Shown here: piece by piece, positions 29,365 to 39,111 of the stretch
How the letters are laid out: every line of letters starts with the position of its first letter
Position numbering within the stretch: the stretch's first letter is position 1
NCBI GenBank assembly: GCA_014859105.1
Contig: JACUUX010000001.1
Coordinates: 1-64,000 of the forward strand
Reading direction: 5' to 3'
From: Nitrospirota bacterium
GTDB taxonomy: Bacteria > Nitrospirota > Thermodesulfovibrionia > Thermodesulfovibrionales > SM23-35
Length of the DNA stretch: 64,000 bases
The notes under the pieces: model-generated
What the model was told of the DNA's origin: nothing
Databases searched by the model: none
What the model saw: the letters and a program-made list of their open reading frames with translations, nothing else
Program-made: the position numbers and the translations under genes

Positions 29365-30834
29365 ATGAACAGAAAAATATTATTTGCCGTATCTATCCTG
29401 CTCGCAGGCATTCTTTTAGGAGGGCTTACTTTCTATATTCTCGAAAAGTCTTCCAGACAGCATAAAGCTGTGCCATACAGTTTTACGCCGAATGTCCCGC
29501 AACAGATAATAGAGACAGGCATGGCTTTTTCGGACATAGTCAATGCTGTCTCGCCTGCAGTGGTCAACATATCAACAACAAAGGTTGTGAGAAGAGATAC
29601 GGGCAACTTTTTTGATGACCCATTTTTTGATTTTTTCGGGCCCCTTCATGATTTTGGAACACCTAAAAAATGGAAAGAACGGAGTCTCGGTTCCGGTGTT
29701 ATTGTTTCTTCTGATGGATACATAATTACAAACCACCATGTTGTGGAAAAGGCTGACGAGATTAAAGTGACCTTGCTCGACAACAGGACATTTAAAGGAA
29801 AAATAGTTGGTGTGGACCCTAAAACAGACATCGCCATAATCAAGATAGATGCGGATAAACTCCCGACTTTAATATGGGGTAATTCTGACAGGTTACAGGT
29901 GGGCGAATTCGTCCTCGCAATCGGGAGCCCCTATGGTTTAAGCCATACTGTAACGATGGGGATTATTAGTGCTGTAGGAAGAGCCAATGTGGGAATTGCA
30001 GACTATGAGGACTTTATCCAGACGGATGCCGCGATAAATCCCGGTAATTCGGGCGGGCCTCTTGTAAACATAAAAGGAGAGCTTATCGGAATAAATACGG
30101 CTATATTTTCAAAGACTGGAGGCTATCAGGGGATTGGGTTTGCGGTGCCGAGCAATATGGTTGGACTTGTTATGGAACAACTGATACAGAAGGGGAAGGT
30201 TATCAGAGGGTGGATTGGAGTTACGATTCAGGAACTTACCCCGGAACTTTCACAGAAGTTCGGGCTTAAAAAAACAAAAGGAGCACTTGTAAGTGACGTT
30301 ATGAAAGACAGCCCTGCTGCAAGGGCAGGAATTATAAGAGGTGATATTATCCTTGAATTTAACGGTAAGGAAGTAAAAGATGTAAGCACTCTCAGAAATA
30401 TGGTTGCTCAGAGCAAAACAGGCAGTGTAATACCTGTAAAGATACTTCGATCGGGGAAGGAATATGCCCTCAACGTAGTTATTCTTGAGTTGCCAAAGGA
30501 AATTGCAGAGGTTGCGCCGGCCAATTTGCAGGATGATACAAAGGAAGATGCACTTACAGGTCTTACGGTTATGGACATGACAAAGGAAATAATAAGACAA
30601 CTTGGCTTTAACAGAGACGAAAAGGGTGTTATTGTTGTAAGGGTAGAACCCGGAAGTCCTGCAGATTATGCTGAAATAAAGAAGGGAGACATTATAAAAG
30701 AAATCAATAAAAAAGTGATATATAATCTTGAGGATTTTAACAGAGCAGCTGAAAGTATAAAAAATAACGAGTCGGTTCTTCTCTTTGTTAATAGGGGTGG
30801 CAAAAATTTTTATGTTATCCTCAAGGCATCTTAA
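29365..30834 (+). CDS. Periplasmic serine protease, Do/DegQ (HtrA) type
   Basis: A 489-residue envelope protease/chaperone. It has an N-terminal signal anchor (about 4-24), a trypsin-like domain with H in ITNHHVVEKA, D in KTDIAIIKID and S in GNSGGPL, and two PDZ domains (about 285-375 and 400-485). The open frame reaches back to 29284, but the promoter spacing and the hydrophobic start make ATG 29365 the likely start. Confidence 0.93.
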   Translation: MNRKILFAVSILLAGILLGGLTFYILEKSSRQHKAVPYSFTPNVPQQIIETGMAFSDIVNAVSPAVVNISTTKVVRRDTGNFFDDPFFDFFGPLHDFGTPKKWKERSLGSGVIVSSDGYIITNHHVVEKADEIKVTLLDNRTFKGKIVGVDPKTDIAIIKIDADKLPTLIWGNSDRLQVGEFVLAIGSPYGLSHTVTMGIISAVGRANVGIADYEDFIQTDAAINPGNSGGPLVNIKGELIGINTAIFSKTGGYQGIGFAVPSNMVGLVMEQLIQKGKVIRGWIGVTIQELTPELSQKFGLKKTKGALVSDVMKDSPAARAGIIRGDIILEFNGKEVKDVSTLRNMVAQSKTGSVIPVKILRSGKEYALNVVILELPKEIAEVAPANLQDDTKEDALTGLTVMDMTKEIIRQLGFNRDEKGVIVVRVEPGSPADYAEIKKGDIIKEINKKVIYNLEDFNRAAESIKNNESVLLFVNRGGKNFYVILKAS

Positions 30835-30839
30835 AGGCG

Positions 30840-30861
30840 TCTGACAAATATTTATGTCAGA
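30840..30861 (+). terminator. Stem-loop after htrA
   Basis: tctgaca-aatattta-tgtcaga forms a 7-bp stem with an 8-base loop, followed by a T-rich but not continuous tail (ttcccttcttt). It is a possible weak terminator. Confidence 0.4.
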
Positions 30862-30932
30862 TTCCCTTCTTTATTGGAAAAAATTCCTTCCCTTTGTTGT
30901 ATTAAATAAAAGCAGGAAAGGAGGTGAAAAGA

Positions 30933-31937
30933 GTGTTCCTGTTTCTCAGGATTCTTATCTTCATACTTTTTGTATTATCAGGATATATAATTGGTATCAA
31001 ATATAATTATGAATATTATGGTATCCTGATAGGTGCTCTTTTTGGTCTGGTCGCCAATTTTACAGAGATTTTATTTAAAAAAATGGAACTCAGATCAATT
31101 ATTGGTGGTTTATTGGGAATTTCCTGCGGGCTTTTATTTGCATACCTTCTTATACTTCCTTTAAAGTTATTGTTGGGAGAGGACGTAAAAACCATATATT
31201 TTAGTTTGATGGCAGTATTTGGATATGGAGGGCTTCTCCTCGGTCTTAAAAAAGGTAAGATGCTCTCTCTTGCCGGTATATTCAGACTTTTCAGAGGTCA
31301 GGGTGTAGAGGAGAACCTTAAACTTCTCGATACAAGCGTAATAATAGATGGCCGTATTGCAGATGTCGGTGAAACAGGATTCCTTGAAGGTGTTTTCATA
31401 GTTCCACAGTTCATCCTTCAGGAATTACAGCATATTGCAGATGCTGCTGATTCAATGAAAAGGGCAAGGGGCAGGCGTGGACTTGATATCCTCCACAAAA
31501 TGCAGAAAATGCCCCACATAACGGTAAAGATAGTCGAAGAGGATTTCCCGAAAATAAAAGAGGTTGATGCAAAACTTGTTGCTTTAGCAAAGATTTTGAA
31601 TGCCAAGGTTGTAACAAATGATTTTAATCTGAATAAAGTAGCAGAGCTTCAGGGGGTATCGGTTCTAAATATAAATGAACTGGCTAATGCTTTAAAACCT
31701 GTAGTACTCCCCGGTGAATCAATGAGAGTTTTTATTCTTAAAGAAGGGAAGGAATACAATCAGGGAGTTGCTTACCTTGATGATGGGACAATGGTAGTTG
31801 TAGAAAACGCAAGAAAACTTATCAGTAAAAATGCAGATGTTACCGTAACAAGTGTATTACAGACAACTGCAGGCAGGATGATATTTGCAAAGCTGAAAGA
31901 GGATTATGAGAGAGAAGAGGCCAGGGCAGGGAAATAA
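30933..31937 (+). CDS. PIN/TRAM-domain membrane protein (YacL type)
   Basis: A 334-residue protein with four N-terminal helices, a PIN nuclease domain (LLDTSVIIDGRIADV, acidic residues in LGAKVVTNDF-type strand) and a C-terminal TRAM domain (LPGESMRVFILKEGKEY). It belongs to the YacL/integral-membrane PIN-TRAM family seen next to ispD in many bacteria. The GTG at 30924 overlaps the AGGAGG sequence; the GTG at 30933 is 8 bases from it and is preferred. Confidence 0.9.
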   Translation: MFLFLRILIFILFVLSGYIIGIKYNYEYYGILIGALFGLVANFTEILFKKMELRSIIGGLLGISCGLLFAYLLILPLKLLLGEDVKTIYFSLMAVFGYGGLLLGLKKGKMLSLAGIFRLFRGQGVEENLKLLDTSVIIDGRIADVGETGFLEGVFIVPQFILQELQHIADAADSMKRARGRRGLDILHKMQKMPHITVKIVEEDFPKIKEVDAKLVALAKILNAKVVTNDFNLNKVAELQGVSVLNINELANALKPVVLPGESMRVFILKEGKEYNQGVAYLDDGTMVVVENARKLISKNADVTVTSVLQTTAGRMIFAKLKEDYEREEARAGK

Positions 31938-31938
31938 T

Positions 31939-32721
31939 TTGAAGGTTTCCCATTCACAAAAAAAAGTTATCGCTATTATACCGGCTGCCGGTCTTGGAAA
32001 AAGATTTGGACCAGTAATAAATAAGCCCTTTCAAGAACTTGGCGGTAAACCTCTTGTTGTCTGGTCGATGCAAGCTTTAGATGAGACAGATGACATAGTA
32101 GAGATAATCCCTGTTCTTAAAGAAGAAGATGTGGAATATGGAGAAAAGATTTTCAGGGATTATGGTATTTCAAAGGTGAGAAGGATAGCTATTGGTGGGC
32201 GGGAAAGGCAGGATTCTGTTTATAATGGTCTCAAGTTTATAGAGGATAAAAATTGTTTAGTGCTTATTCACGATGGAGCCAGACCTCTTATAGAAAAAGG
32301 CCTGATTGAAAAGGTAATAAAGGTAATAAAGGAATTAGTAATCACCCCTTTACCCCCCTTTATTAAAGGGGTGGAGGGGGGGGTAAAAAGGGGCGGGGGA
32401 GAAGTCAGGAGTTACGATGGAGCTATTCTTGGTGTTCCATTAAAAGATACGATTAAAGAATTAGAAAATGGGATAATAACAAAAACTCTAAAAAGGAATT
32501 CACTCTGGGCTATACAGACGCCTCAGGTATTTCCTTATACAACTATTTTTTCAGCATATGACAAAGCAATGAGGGAAAATTTTTATTCGACAGATGATGC
32601 AGCCCTCGCCGAAAGATACGGCGGTAAGATAAAAGTTATAATGGGTTCATACAGGAATATTAAAATTACTACTCCGGAGGATATGGATTTAGCAGAATTC
32701 CTCGTTTCAAAAAAGGATTAA
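31939..32721 (+). CDS. ispD: 2-C-methyl-D-erythritol 4-phosphate cytidylyltransferase
   Basis: Third step of the MEP isoprenoid pathway: CTP plus MEP to CDP-ME. The CTP loop AIIPAAGLGKRFG, IHDGARPL, PLKDTIKE, and STDDAAL motifs are present. The best start is TTG 31939 after GGCAGGG. At 260 residues it is about 25 longer than usual. The surplus, residues after VIKELVITP, is encoded by a repeat (32344-32394) lying in frame between two structural elements. If functional, the extra loop must be surface-exposed. Confidence 0.92.
   Translation: MKVSHSQKKVIAIIPAAGLGKRFGPVINKPFQELGGKPLVVWSMQALDETDDIVEIIPVLKEEDVEYGEKIFRDYGISKVRRIAIGGRERQDSVYNGLKFIEDKNCLVLIHDGARPLIEKGLIEKVIKVIKELVITPLPPFIKGVEGGVKRGGGEVRSYDGAILGVPLKDTIKELENGIITKTLKRNSLWAIQTPQVFPYTTIFSAYDKAMRENFYSTDDAALAERYGGKIKVIMGSYRNIKITTPEDMDLAEFLVSKKD
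32344..32394 (+). repeat. Palindromic C/G-run repeat inserted within ispD
   Basis: The stretch starts acccctttacccccctttat, then taaaggggtggagggggg, and is nearly self-complementary. This is the look of intergenic dispersed repeats, yet it keeps the ispD reading frame open and encodes a Pro/Gly-rich loop that IspD proteins lack. Confidence 0.75.
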
Positions 32722-32793
32722 CCTTAATAATGCGGACATTGCTCAAAAATTTTATGAATACTTCATGCAGAAAACTGCAAGGTCTTCAAATTA

Positions 32794-32836
32794 TTTCCGC
32801 TCCCTTGACGGGAGCGGAAATAGGGGAGGGGCTAAT
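32794..32836. repeat. REP-like hairpin between ispD and ispF
   Basis: tttccgctccc-ttgac-gggagcggaaa is a perfect 11-bp stem, followed by taggggaggggct. The TTGACG loop and the trailing tagggga/g word recur at 36306. Confidence 0.7.
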
Positions 32837-32850
32837 ATGAGCTGGTTACC

Positions 32851-33333
32851 GTGAGAATAGGAATTGGTTATGATTCTCACAGGCTTGTAGAGGAAAGGAA
32901 GTTAATAATTGGTGGAGTCCATATCCCTTTTGAGAAAGGTCTTCTCGGCCACTCCGATGGCGATGTTCTATGTCATGCAATTATCGACTCAATTATTGGC
33001 GCCCTCGGCCTCGGCGATATCGGGAAACATTTTCCTGACACAGATCAAAGATGGAAGGATGCATCGAGCATCGAACTTCTAAAACATATTGTTGAACTTA
33101 CACGGGCATATGGTTATGAAGTATCATGGATTGACTCGGTAATTGTAGCAGAGAAGCCAAAGCTCTCTGGTTATATTGAGCATATGAAAGATTCTATCTC
33201 CAAATCAGGAATCCCTTATGGTTCTGTTAATATCAAAGCTAAGACAAATGAAGGCATGGGTTTAACAGGTCATGGCGAAGGCATCGTAGCATACGCAGTA
33301 TGCTTGCTTAGACGTTTTGAGTCCCAAGATTAG
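32851..33333 (+). CDS. ispF: 2-C-methyl-D-erythritol 2,4-cyclodiphosphate synthase
   Basis: A 160-residue enzyme of the MEP pathway forming MEcPP. It shows the zinc-binding GIGYDSHRL and LLGHSDGDVLCHAI, plus ALGLGDIGKHFPDTD and the C-terminal TNEGMGLTGHGEGIVAYA. The start is GTG at 32851. It follows ispD with a repeat-filled gap of 129 bases. Confidence 0.96.
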   Translation: MRIGIGYDSHRLVEERKLIIGGVHIPFEKGLLGHSDGDVLCHAIIDSIIGALGLGDIGKHFPDTDQRWKDASSIELLKHIVELTRAYGYEVSWIDSVIVAEKPKLSGYIEHMKDSISKSGIPYGSVNIKAKTNEGMGLTGHGEGIVAYAVCLLRRFESQD

Positions 33334-33440
33334 GGATGCTGAAATATCCTGAAATTGATTCTTATGGCCTGTTTACAATCAGTGACTTTTATACTGCTCC
33401 GAGATATTCCATAAGTAGATCAATCTTTCACAAAGTTAAT

Positions 33441-33911
33441 CTACTGTGTCCAGAGATAGTCTCTATGAATCCATCCGATATTTCCCTTTTCGTCTTTTAC
33501 CTCAACCCATGTTGAGTGTCTTTTGATTACTTTGAAAGTATCATAATGTAAAGCAGGGCTTACAGGACTTTTAGGGTAACCTGTCCCCGGTCCCGTTCTT
33601 ACATTTACCTGTTCGGTTTTTACAACAGTGCAATGGTATTTTGTTGTTACCAGGTTTTTATGAATCCAGTTTACATCACCATCTACATCTTTTACTGCGT
33701 ACCAGTTTCCGCATGTCGAAACTCCAACCTTTAAAAAAGGCATATATCGAAATACCTCCCAGGCCTTCTCATAATTTGTACCAGGTCCCATTCTTATATT
33801 GGCTTTGGATACTTTCACACAGAGTGCATGAATATCATAAACACCTGTCACAAAAAACAGAATGCAAAAGACGATAACAATTATTCTTTTTATGTCCTTA
33901 CCTCCCTTCAT
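33441..33911 (-). CDS. Secreted protein with two bacterial SH3 domains
   Basis: A 156-residue exported protein with a signal peptide (about 8-30). Two SH3b domains follow, each with an N(I/V)RxGPGTxY motif (NIRMGPGTNYEKAW and NVRTGPGTGYPK) and a WIH strand. Such proteins bind cell-wall peptides. The target here is unknown. Confidence 0.8.
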   Translation of the reverse strand: MKGGKDIKRIIVIVFCILFFVTGVYDIHALCVKVSKANIRMGPGTNYEKAWEVFRYMPFLKVGVSTCGNWYAVKDVDGDVNWIHKNLVTTKYHCTVVKTEQVNVRTGPGTGYPKSPVSPALHYDTFKVIKRHSTWVEVKDEKGNIGWIHRDYLWTQ

Positions 33912-33928
33912 AAAAATCCGGAAAAACT

Positions 33929-34177
33929 CTATAACATGCGACGTTTCTCTCTTTTTTCTTTTGGTTTTGTCATGCTTTTCTGACTCACTTTTTTAGGTGC
34001 TTTTTTAACTTTTCCTTCAACGCTTGCTGTTTCTGTCTCCGGTTTTTCATGCTCTTTATATTGTGCCATCACAATCCTCTCTGCTTCAAGCCAGTTGTCG
34101 AGCTCACGACCTTCCACTCTTCCGCTCTTCTCATAAAGTTCACGTGCAATCTTTGCTATTTCATCATGCCATTTCAT
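33929..34177 (-). CDS. DUF2934 small protein
   Basis: An 82-residue protein. The first 45 residues match DUF2934 (IAKIARELYEKSGRVEGREL, DNWLEAERIV). The tail is lysine-rich and probably disordered. The function of the family is unknown. It lies downstream of selB beyond a terminator, and is possibly co-transcribed with the SH3 gene 18 bases away. Confidence 0.75.
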   Translation of the reverse strand: MKWHDEIAKIARELYEKSGRVEGRELDNWLEAERIVMAQYKEHEKPETETASVEGKVKKAPKKVSQKSMTKPKEKREKRRML

Positions 34178-34285
34178 TTTGTCACTCCTATAAAAAGTTT
34201 AGTTTAAATAAAATCTTCTCTTTCAATTATTTTAAGTTTCTTAAGTAGGTTATAATCGTCTTTGTCCCAGCATTCCAAAAAACAC

Positions 34286-34314
34286 AAAAAAGAGACCCTT
34301 TCTAAAAAGGTCTC
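34286..34314 (-). terminator. Rho-independent terminator of selB
   Basis: On the minus strand GAGACC, an 11-base loop, GGTCTC and then six T, followed by further T-rich sequence. It lies 91 bases after the selB stop. Confidence 0.75.
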
Positions 34315-34404
34315 ATTGAAGATAGTATAGCAGTTACAGTTCATCTAATCAATAGAAAAATGGCTTTATAAGCTGAAAGTTCTCCGGGAATTTCATCTCC
34401 CCGA

Positions 34405-36282
34405 TTATTTAATCAAGAGCTTTCTTACATCTTCTACTCTTAAAGTAATCTTATTCGAGTCAAGGTATTCAAGGAAGGGCAGGGCATACTTTCTTGATGT
34501 GTTCAGTAAATCTCTGAACTCTGCAACAGTCATTTCAGGTTTCTTGATGAAAAAATTCTTAAGGGTTTCCATCATTTTTTTGTAATGATTCAGCGTGATG
34601 TACATCGAATCATTAATCCGCACAAGGCTTGATTCTTTTGCCATTAGTTTGAGGATATCCGTCAGAATTCTCTGGTCGATTTTAAGAGACTGAATTAATT
34701 CTTCTTTAGTCAGAGGTTGAAAGCCGCTTTTTTCAAGAAGTTCCATAATTTTTGCTTTTAAGGTCTCATCTAACTGTGAAAGAGCTACTTTAAATGTTGC
34801 AAGCCGTGCTGTTTCTTTTTCTGTTATAATTTCTTTCATTGCGCCGATCAAATTGCCAAAAAGCCTGGCTTCAATATTAAAACCGGCTCTTAGTTCTTCT
34901 TTAAATATCCCGGTCTTTAAAGGATTTTTTTTGTGAAAATCAGAGAGCATCTTTATTATATTTTCCTTGAATGAATTAAAAATACCGCTATGAATCAATA
35001 TGTCTTCAAACTGCATCAGGATGCTCTGATCTTTCAAGGATTTAATTGAATCTCTAATGGAAGGAATCTCTTCCTTAATCCATCCTTCAAGCAAAGAAAC
35101 TTTTATCCCGTATATGCCTGCTTTCTTTACCTTTGTGGCTAATTTTTCTGGTAGTGTCCCATTCTCAAATATAGCCAAATCTTCTGTGCCTGCTTTAAGG
35201 CTTCTTCTATAAGGGGAAGGATCAAGTATTGCCCCACCCCCAATGGTTTCAACAGGCGAAAACCTTCTTATAATATATCTATCTCCTGACATAGTGAGTA
35301 CCGGATCCCTTAGCCTCAACTGGCAGTAGCAACTCTCGCCAGCCTTTAACTCATTCCTTCCATAAAGTACAATCCTTGCTACTGTTTCAGAAGTGCTTAG
35401 ATGAAAATGGACAAGACTTTTGTTTTTAACAACAGGTGAATCAGATAGCAACTCCACCCTCGTATCAATTTTTCTGGTTGGGATAAATTTTTCGGGTACT
35501 ACAACAGAATCTCCTCTCTTTAATTCTTCCTTATCCACCCCCTGAAGATTAATAGCTACTCTCTGTCCGGCGTATGCAGTCTGTATGGGCTTTCCGTGAC
35601 TGTGAAGTCCTCTTACCTTACTTTTAATATTGCTTGGAAGTATCTCAACAGCGTCCTCAACAGAAACAGTACCGGAAACCGCAGTCCCTGTGACAACTGT
35701 ACCAAATCCCTTAAGTGTAAAAACCCTGTCTATAGGTAGTCTGAAAAGACCCTTTGTCGGTTTTGCTTCAACATTTAGTGCAACCTCTCTAATTTTTTCT
35801 TTTAGTAATTCGATATTTAACATAGTCTTAGACGAAACGGGAACTATCGGAGAGCCTTCGAGAAAAGTCCCCTTAACAAAACTTTCTGCATCGTCTTTGA
35901 TAAGTTCAAGCCAGTCTTTTTCTGCAAGGTCAGCTTTTGTTATTGCTATGAGACCGGACTTTATTTTTAAAAGGTTGCATATATAAAGATGTTCACGACT
36001 TTGAGGCATGATACCCTCATCAGCAGCTATGACAAGAAGAACCAGGTCAATACCACCTGCGCCTGCGAGCATATTTTTGACGAGCCTTTCGTGTCCTGGA
36101 ACATCTACGATTCCAACGGTCATCCCATCAGGATACCGAAGGTCCGCAAAACCAAGATCAATAGTTATACCACGCTCTTTTTCTTCTTTTAGTCTATCGG
36201 GATCTATGCCAGTCAGCGCTTTTACAAGAGCACTCTTACCGTGGTCTATGTGCCCCGCTGTTCCAAGGATTACGTATCGCAT
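34405..36282 (-). CDS. selB: Selenocysteine-specific elongation factor
   Basis: A 625-residue GTPase that carries Sec-tRNA to the ribosome at UGA codons with a SECIS element. The GTP motifs are [25 protein letters not shown] and ITKADL. EF-Tu-like domains II and III follow, with the SelB-specific domain III (about 180-360). The C-terminal part (about 370-625) is the winged-helix array that binds SECIS RNA ([22 protein letters not shown]). With selA (39112) and selC (59367) it proves Sec use. Confidence 0.96.
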   Translation of the reverse strand: MRYVILGTAGHIDHGKSALVKALTGIDPDRLKEEKERGITIDLGFADLRYPDGMTVGIVDVPGHERLVKNMLAGAGGIDLVLLVIAADEGIMPQSREHLYICNLLKIKSGLIAITKADLAEKDWLELIKDDAESFVKGTFLEGSPIVPVSSKTMLNIELLKEKIREVALNVEAKPTKGLFRLPIDRVFTLKGFGTVVTGTAVSGTVSVEDAVEILPSNIKSKVRGLHSHGKPIQTAYAGQRVAINLQGVDKEELKRGDSVVVPEKFIPTRKIDTRVELLSDSPVVKNKSLVHFHLSTSETVARIVLYGRNELKAGESCYCQLRLRDPVLTMSGDRYIIRRFSPVETIGGGAILDPSPYRRSLKAGTEDLAIFENGTLPEKLATKVKKAGIYGIKVSLLEGWIKEEIPSIRDSIKSLKDQSILMQFEDILIHSGIFNSFKENIIKMLSDFHKKNPLKTGIFKEELRAGFNIEARLFGNLIGAMKEIITEKETARLATFKVALSQLDETLKAKIMELLEKSGFQPLTKEELIQSLKIDQRILTDILKLMAKESSLVRINDSMYITLNHYKKMMETLKNFFIKKPEMTVAEFRDLLNTSRKYALPFLEYLDSNKITLRVEDVRKLLIK

Positions 36283-36305
36283 ATTTAATTCAACTTTTTA
36301 ATAAT

Positions 36306-36343
36306 TCCCTCCCCATTGACGTGGGAGGGATAGGGAGGGTAGT
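36306..36343. repeat. REP-like hairpin upstream of selB
   Basis: tccctccc-cattgacgt-gggaggga, then tagggagggtag. It has the same plan (TTGACG loop, trailing tagggagg) as the element at 32794. Confidence 0.6.
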
Positions 36344-36396
36344 ATTTTTATATTCAGCAATAATTTTTTCACAACGCCTGCATTATTTTTTCTGCA

Positions 36397-37530
36397 TTAA
36401 TTTGGCTGACATAGCATTCTGCCAGATTTAAGTATAACTTTTTTATTACCACTTTTATCAATCAAAGCCACGGTTGGTTTGAAAAAAACAAAATCCTGAT
36501 GGAAAGGGGTTCTTACATTTCCACCGAATGAACTATTGTCGCCAAGGGCGACGTGAACTGTCCCCAATATCTTTTCTGATTCAAGGATATTATCAGGCCT
36601 TTTTGCTGCATCGTTTGTTCCTATGCCGAACTCGGCGATATTTGCATTTTTCTTGTTTTCAGAAATCTTCTCAATGAGATATTCAGTATATTTTTCACTA
36701 CCTGAAATATCAAAAACATATCCATCCATAACAGTAAGAGATATCGGGGCTTCGAGTTTTCTCGTTGGAGCCCATTCGATGATAAGTTTTCCATTTGCTG
36801 TTCCCTCAACCGGTGCTAAAAATACCTCACCCGCAGGAAGATTTCCGAAAGAGCCGGGTCTGGTCAGTATTCCTGTATCTGATAAAGCTTTTCTTCCTTT
36901 TTTGGAAAAAGTGAGATGGGTACCGTTTGAGGTTTTTAATTCCACCGATACCGCCTTGTTTACAACCCTTGCTATCTCTTTTGTCCTTTTTAAAAGCGCT
37001 TGCCAGTTAACATTCATAGCACCTTCAAGCATAGAGATATCAAAAAGAGGCATACTCGCATATCTGCAATTACAAATTCTCGTTAAAAAATCCCTGAATC
37101 TCGTATGGCTTGTGGAATAATTCGAAAGGGCGATCACGCAGTCAACTGCGTTTTTTTTATATTTTTCGATGATTTGTTCTGCTTTTTTGATATCTATGTC
37201 ATCAACTGTTTTTTTAAGAATTGGACCGAGAAGCTGCTCTCTTTTTAAGGCTTCAACAGCTTTTTCCCCGAAGGCAAGTCGCCAGAGTTCTGCCGGAGGC
37301 TCCGCACCGTGTCTGCCGGTAGCAGGATATTCATGGAGTATGATAGATTTGCAAAAACTTTTGCCTATTTCTGATGCAAACAAAGATAAACATCGCAGTT
37401 TTAATATCCTTTCTTTATCAGTTTCACTTATTTCTCTGCCATCTAAGACTTTGTCATTAAATATAAGAACTGTCTCGTGTTTCTTTACACCGAGGTTAAT
37501 TCTAAAAATGTCTCTTAAGGTGTTTATCAC
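36397..37530 (-). CDS. M29-type aminopeptidase-like metalloprotein
   Basis: A 377-residue protein resembling the family M29 (AmpS/leucyl aminopeptidase-like) metallopeptidases. Candidate metal ligands are the E in NLPAGEVFLAP, E in AEFGIGTN, H in LGTVHVALGDN and H in TPFHQDFV, in the family order. It probably acts in the cytosol on short peptides; specificity is unknown. It lies 4 bases downstream of purF. Confidence 0.8.
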   Translation of the reverse strand: MINTLRDIFRINLGVKKHETVLIFNDKVLDGREISETDKERILKLRCLSLFASEIGKSFCKSIILHEYPATGRHGAEPPAELWRLAFGEKAVEALKREQLLGPILKKTVDDIDIKKAEQIIEKYKKNAVDCVIALSNYSTSHTRFRDFLTRICNCRYASMPLFDISMLEGAMNVNWQALLKRTKEIARVVNKAVSVELKTSNGTHLTFSKKGRKALSDTGILTRPGSFGNLPAGEVFLAPVEGTANGKLIIEWAPTRKLEAPISLTVMDGYVFDISGSEKYTEYLIEKISENKKNANIAEFGIGTNDAAKRPDNILESEKILGTVHVALGDNSSFGGNVRTPFHQDFVFFKPTVALIDKSGNKKVILKSGRMLCQPN

Positions 37531-37534
37531 TATT

Positions 37535-39022
37535 TTATCTGAATAAAAATTCCATCTGTTTGAGATGTTCTCCGGGAAAACTTATAGGGTAGTTACAGTC
37601 GAAACATGCAGTACAATAATCGTGTGAGTTCGGGACTATATTCTTGAGTCCTTCGAGGCTTAAATAAGCAAGTGAATCAGCGGTTATGTATTTCCTTATC
37701 TCTTCCGTGAGATGAGAGGAGGCGATGAGTTCTTGCCTTGTAGGAGTGTCTATACCGTAAAAACAGGGGCCGATTGTGGGTGGAGAACTTATTTTTAGAT
37801 GTATCTCTTTTGCTCCTCCTCCTTCCTTTAGCATCTTGACAATCTTTTTGCTTGTAGTCCCCCTTACAATTGAATCATCTATAACGATCAGCCTCTTGCC
37901 CTCAAGGAGTTTTCTGACAGGATTAAGTTTTATCTTAACACCAAAATGTCTTATGTTATGTTTTGGTTCTATGAAGGTTCTTCCAATATAGTGATTTCTT
38001 ATAAGTCCGAAATCAAATGGTATATTGCTTACCTCCGAAAATCCGAGGGCTGCCGGAACACCCGAGTCAGGCACAGGGATGACAAGGTCTGCATCGATAG
38101 TAGACTCCCTAGCGAGCTGTCTGCCAAATTCTTTCCTCATTTCATTAACATTCTGCCCGCCGAATATATTACTGTCCGGCCTGGAAAAGTAAATGAATTC
38201 AAATATACAGAACGCCCTTCTGTGATTATTGAATAATTTCAGGGATTCAAGCCCCTGCTCATTGATTATCAGCAATTCCCCTGGTTCTATATCGCGTATG
38301 TAAGTTGCGCCTATGAGATCGAAAACACAGGTTTCTGAAGCAAGAACATATGCACCATCCTTCATGCCGAGACTGAATGGCCTCACCCCGTAGGGGTCCC
38401 TTACTGCAATGAGCTCTTTTTCTCTTAAAATAAGCAGGCTGAAAGACCCGTTTATCTGTGTAACAGCATGTGCTACCCTCTCATAAAAATCGCTGCCTTT
38501 TGAGTGGGCTATGAGGTGGACTATCACTTCACTGTCTGATGTAGACTGGAATATTGCCCCCTCTGATTCAAGAGATGCCCTGAGTTCCATAGCATCGACG
38601 AGATTCCCGTTATGTGCTATTGCAAGTGAGCCGAGAGCAAAATTTGCAACTATAGGCTGGACATTTTTTAATAAGCTGGTGCCGGCTGTAGAGTAACGGT
38701 TATGACCTATTGCGATATAGCCAGGGAGTCTCCTCAGTCTTTTTTCAGTAAAGATATCAGCAACAAGTCCCATTGATTTTTCTATAAAAAGCTGTCTTCC
38801 ATCAGATGAGCATATCCCTGCTCCCTCTTGGCCTCTGTGCTGGAGTGAATATAAACCGAGATAAGTGAGATTGGCTGCTTCGGGGTGCCCGTATACCCCA
38901 AATAAGCCGCATTCTTCATGAATGTCGTGAATTAAGGGTTTTTTATTACAAATACCCAATGCCTGCCTTTGTTTAAAAGAGGGGATATTCTTAGCCTTTT
39001 TAGGCTTTCTATATTTTAACAT
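37535..39022 (-). CDS. purF: Amidophosphoribosyltransferase
   Basis: First step of purine synthesis: PRPP plus glutamine to phosphoribosylamine. The glutaminase nucleophile Cys is in [10 protein letters not shown] near residue 38, so a leader is probably removed. The Ntn domain shows [10 protein letters not shown] and GHNRYSTAG. The PRPP loop is [16 protein letters not shown]-terminal CFDCNYP may belong to an Fe-S site as in the B. subtilis type. At 495 residues it is normal in size. Confidence 0.95.
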   Translation of the reverse strand: MLKYRKPKKAKNIPSFKQRQALGICNKKPLIHDIHEECGLFGVYGHPEAANLTYLGLYSLQHRGQEGAGICSSDGRQLFIEKSMGLVADIFTEKRLRRLPGYIAIGHNRYSTAGTSLLKNVQPIVANFALGSLAIAHNGNLVDAMELRASLESEGAIFQSTSDSEVIVHLIAHSKGSDFYERVAHAVTQINGSFSLLILREKELIAVRDPYGVRPFSLGMKDGAYVLASETCVFDLIGATYIRDIEPGELLIINEQGLESLKLFNNHRRAFCIFEFIYFSRPDSNIFGGQNVNEMRKEFGRQLARESTIDADLVIPVPDSGVPAALGFSEVSNIPFDFGLIRNHYIGRTFIEPKHNIRHFGVKIKLNPVRKLLEGKRLIVIDDSIVRGTTSKKIVKMLKEGGGAKEIHLKISSPPTIGPCFYGIDTPTRQELIASSHLTEEIRKYITADSLAYLSLEGLKNIVPNSHDYCTACFDCNYPISFPGEHLKQMEFLFR

Positions 39023-39075
39023 ATATAAGGCTTCCTGAAGTAAAAATTTTTTAAACCTTTATTTTTACAAATCCA

Positions 39076-39104
39076 TTGACCTTATTTTAATTATATGGTA
39101 GAAA
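39076..39104 (+). promoter_or_regulatory. Candidate sigma-70 promoter of selA
   Basis: TTGACC (39076-39081), a 17-base spacer and TAGAAA (39099-39104). The selA ATG follows after 7 bases with no Shine-Dalgarno sequence, so the transcript should be leaderless. Confidence 0.55.
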
Positions 39105-39111
39105 AATATAC

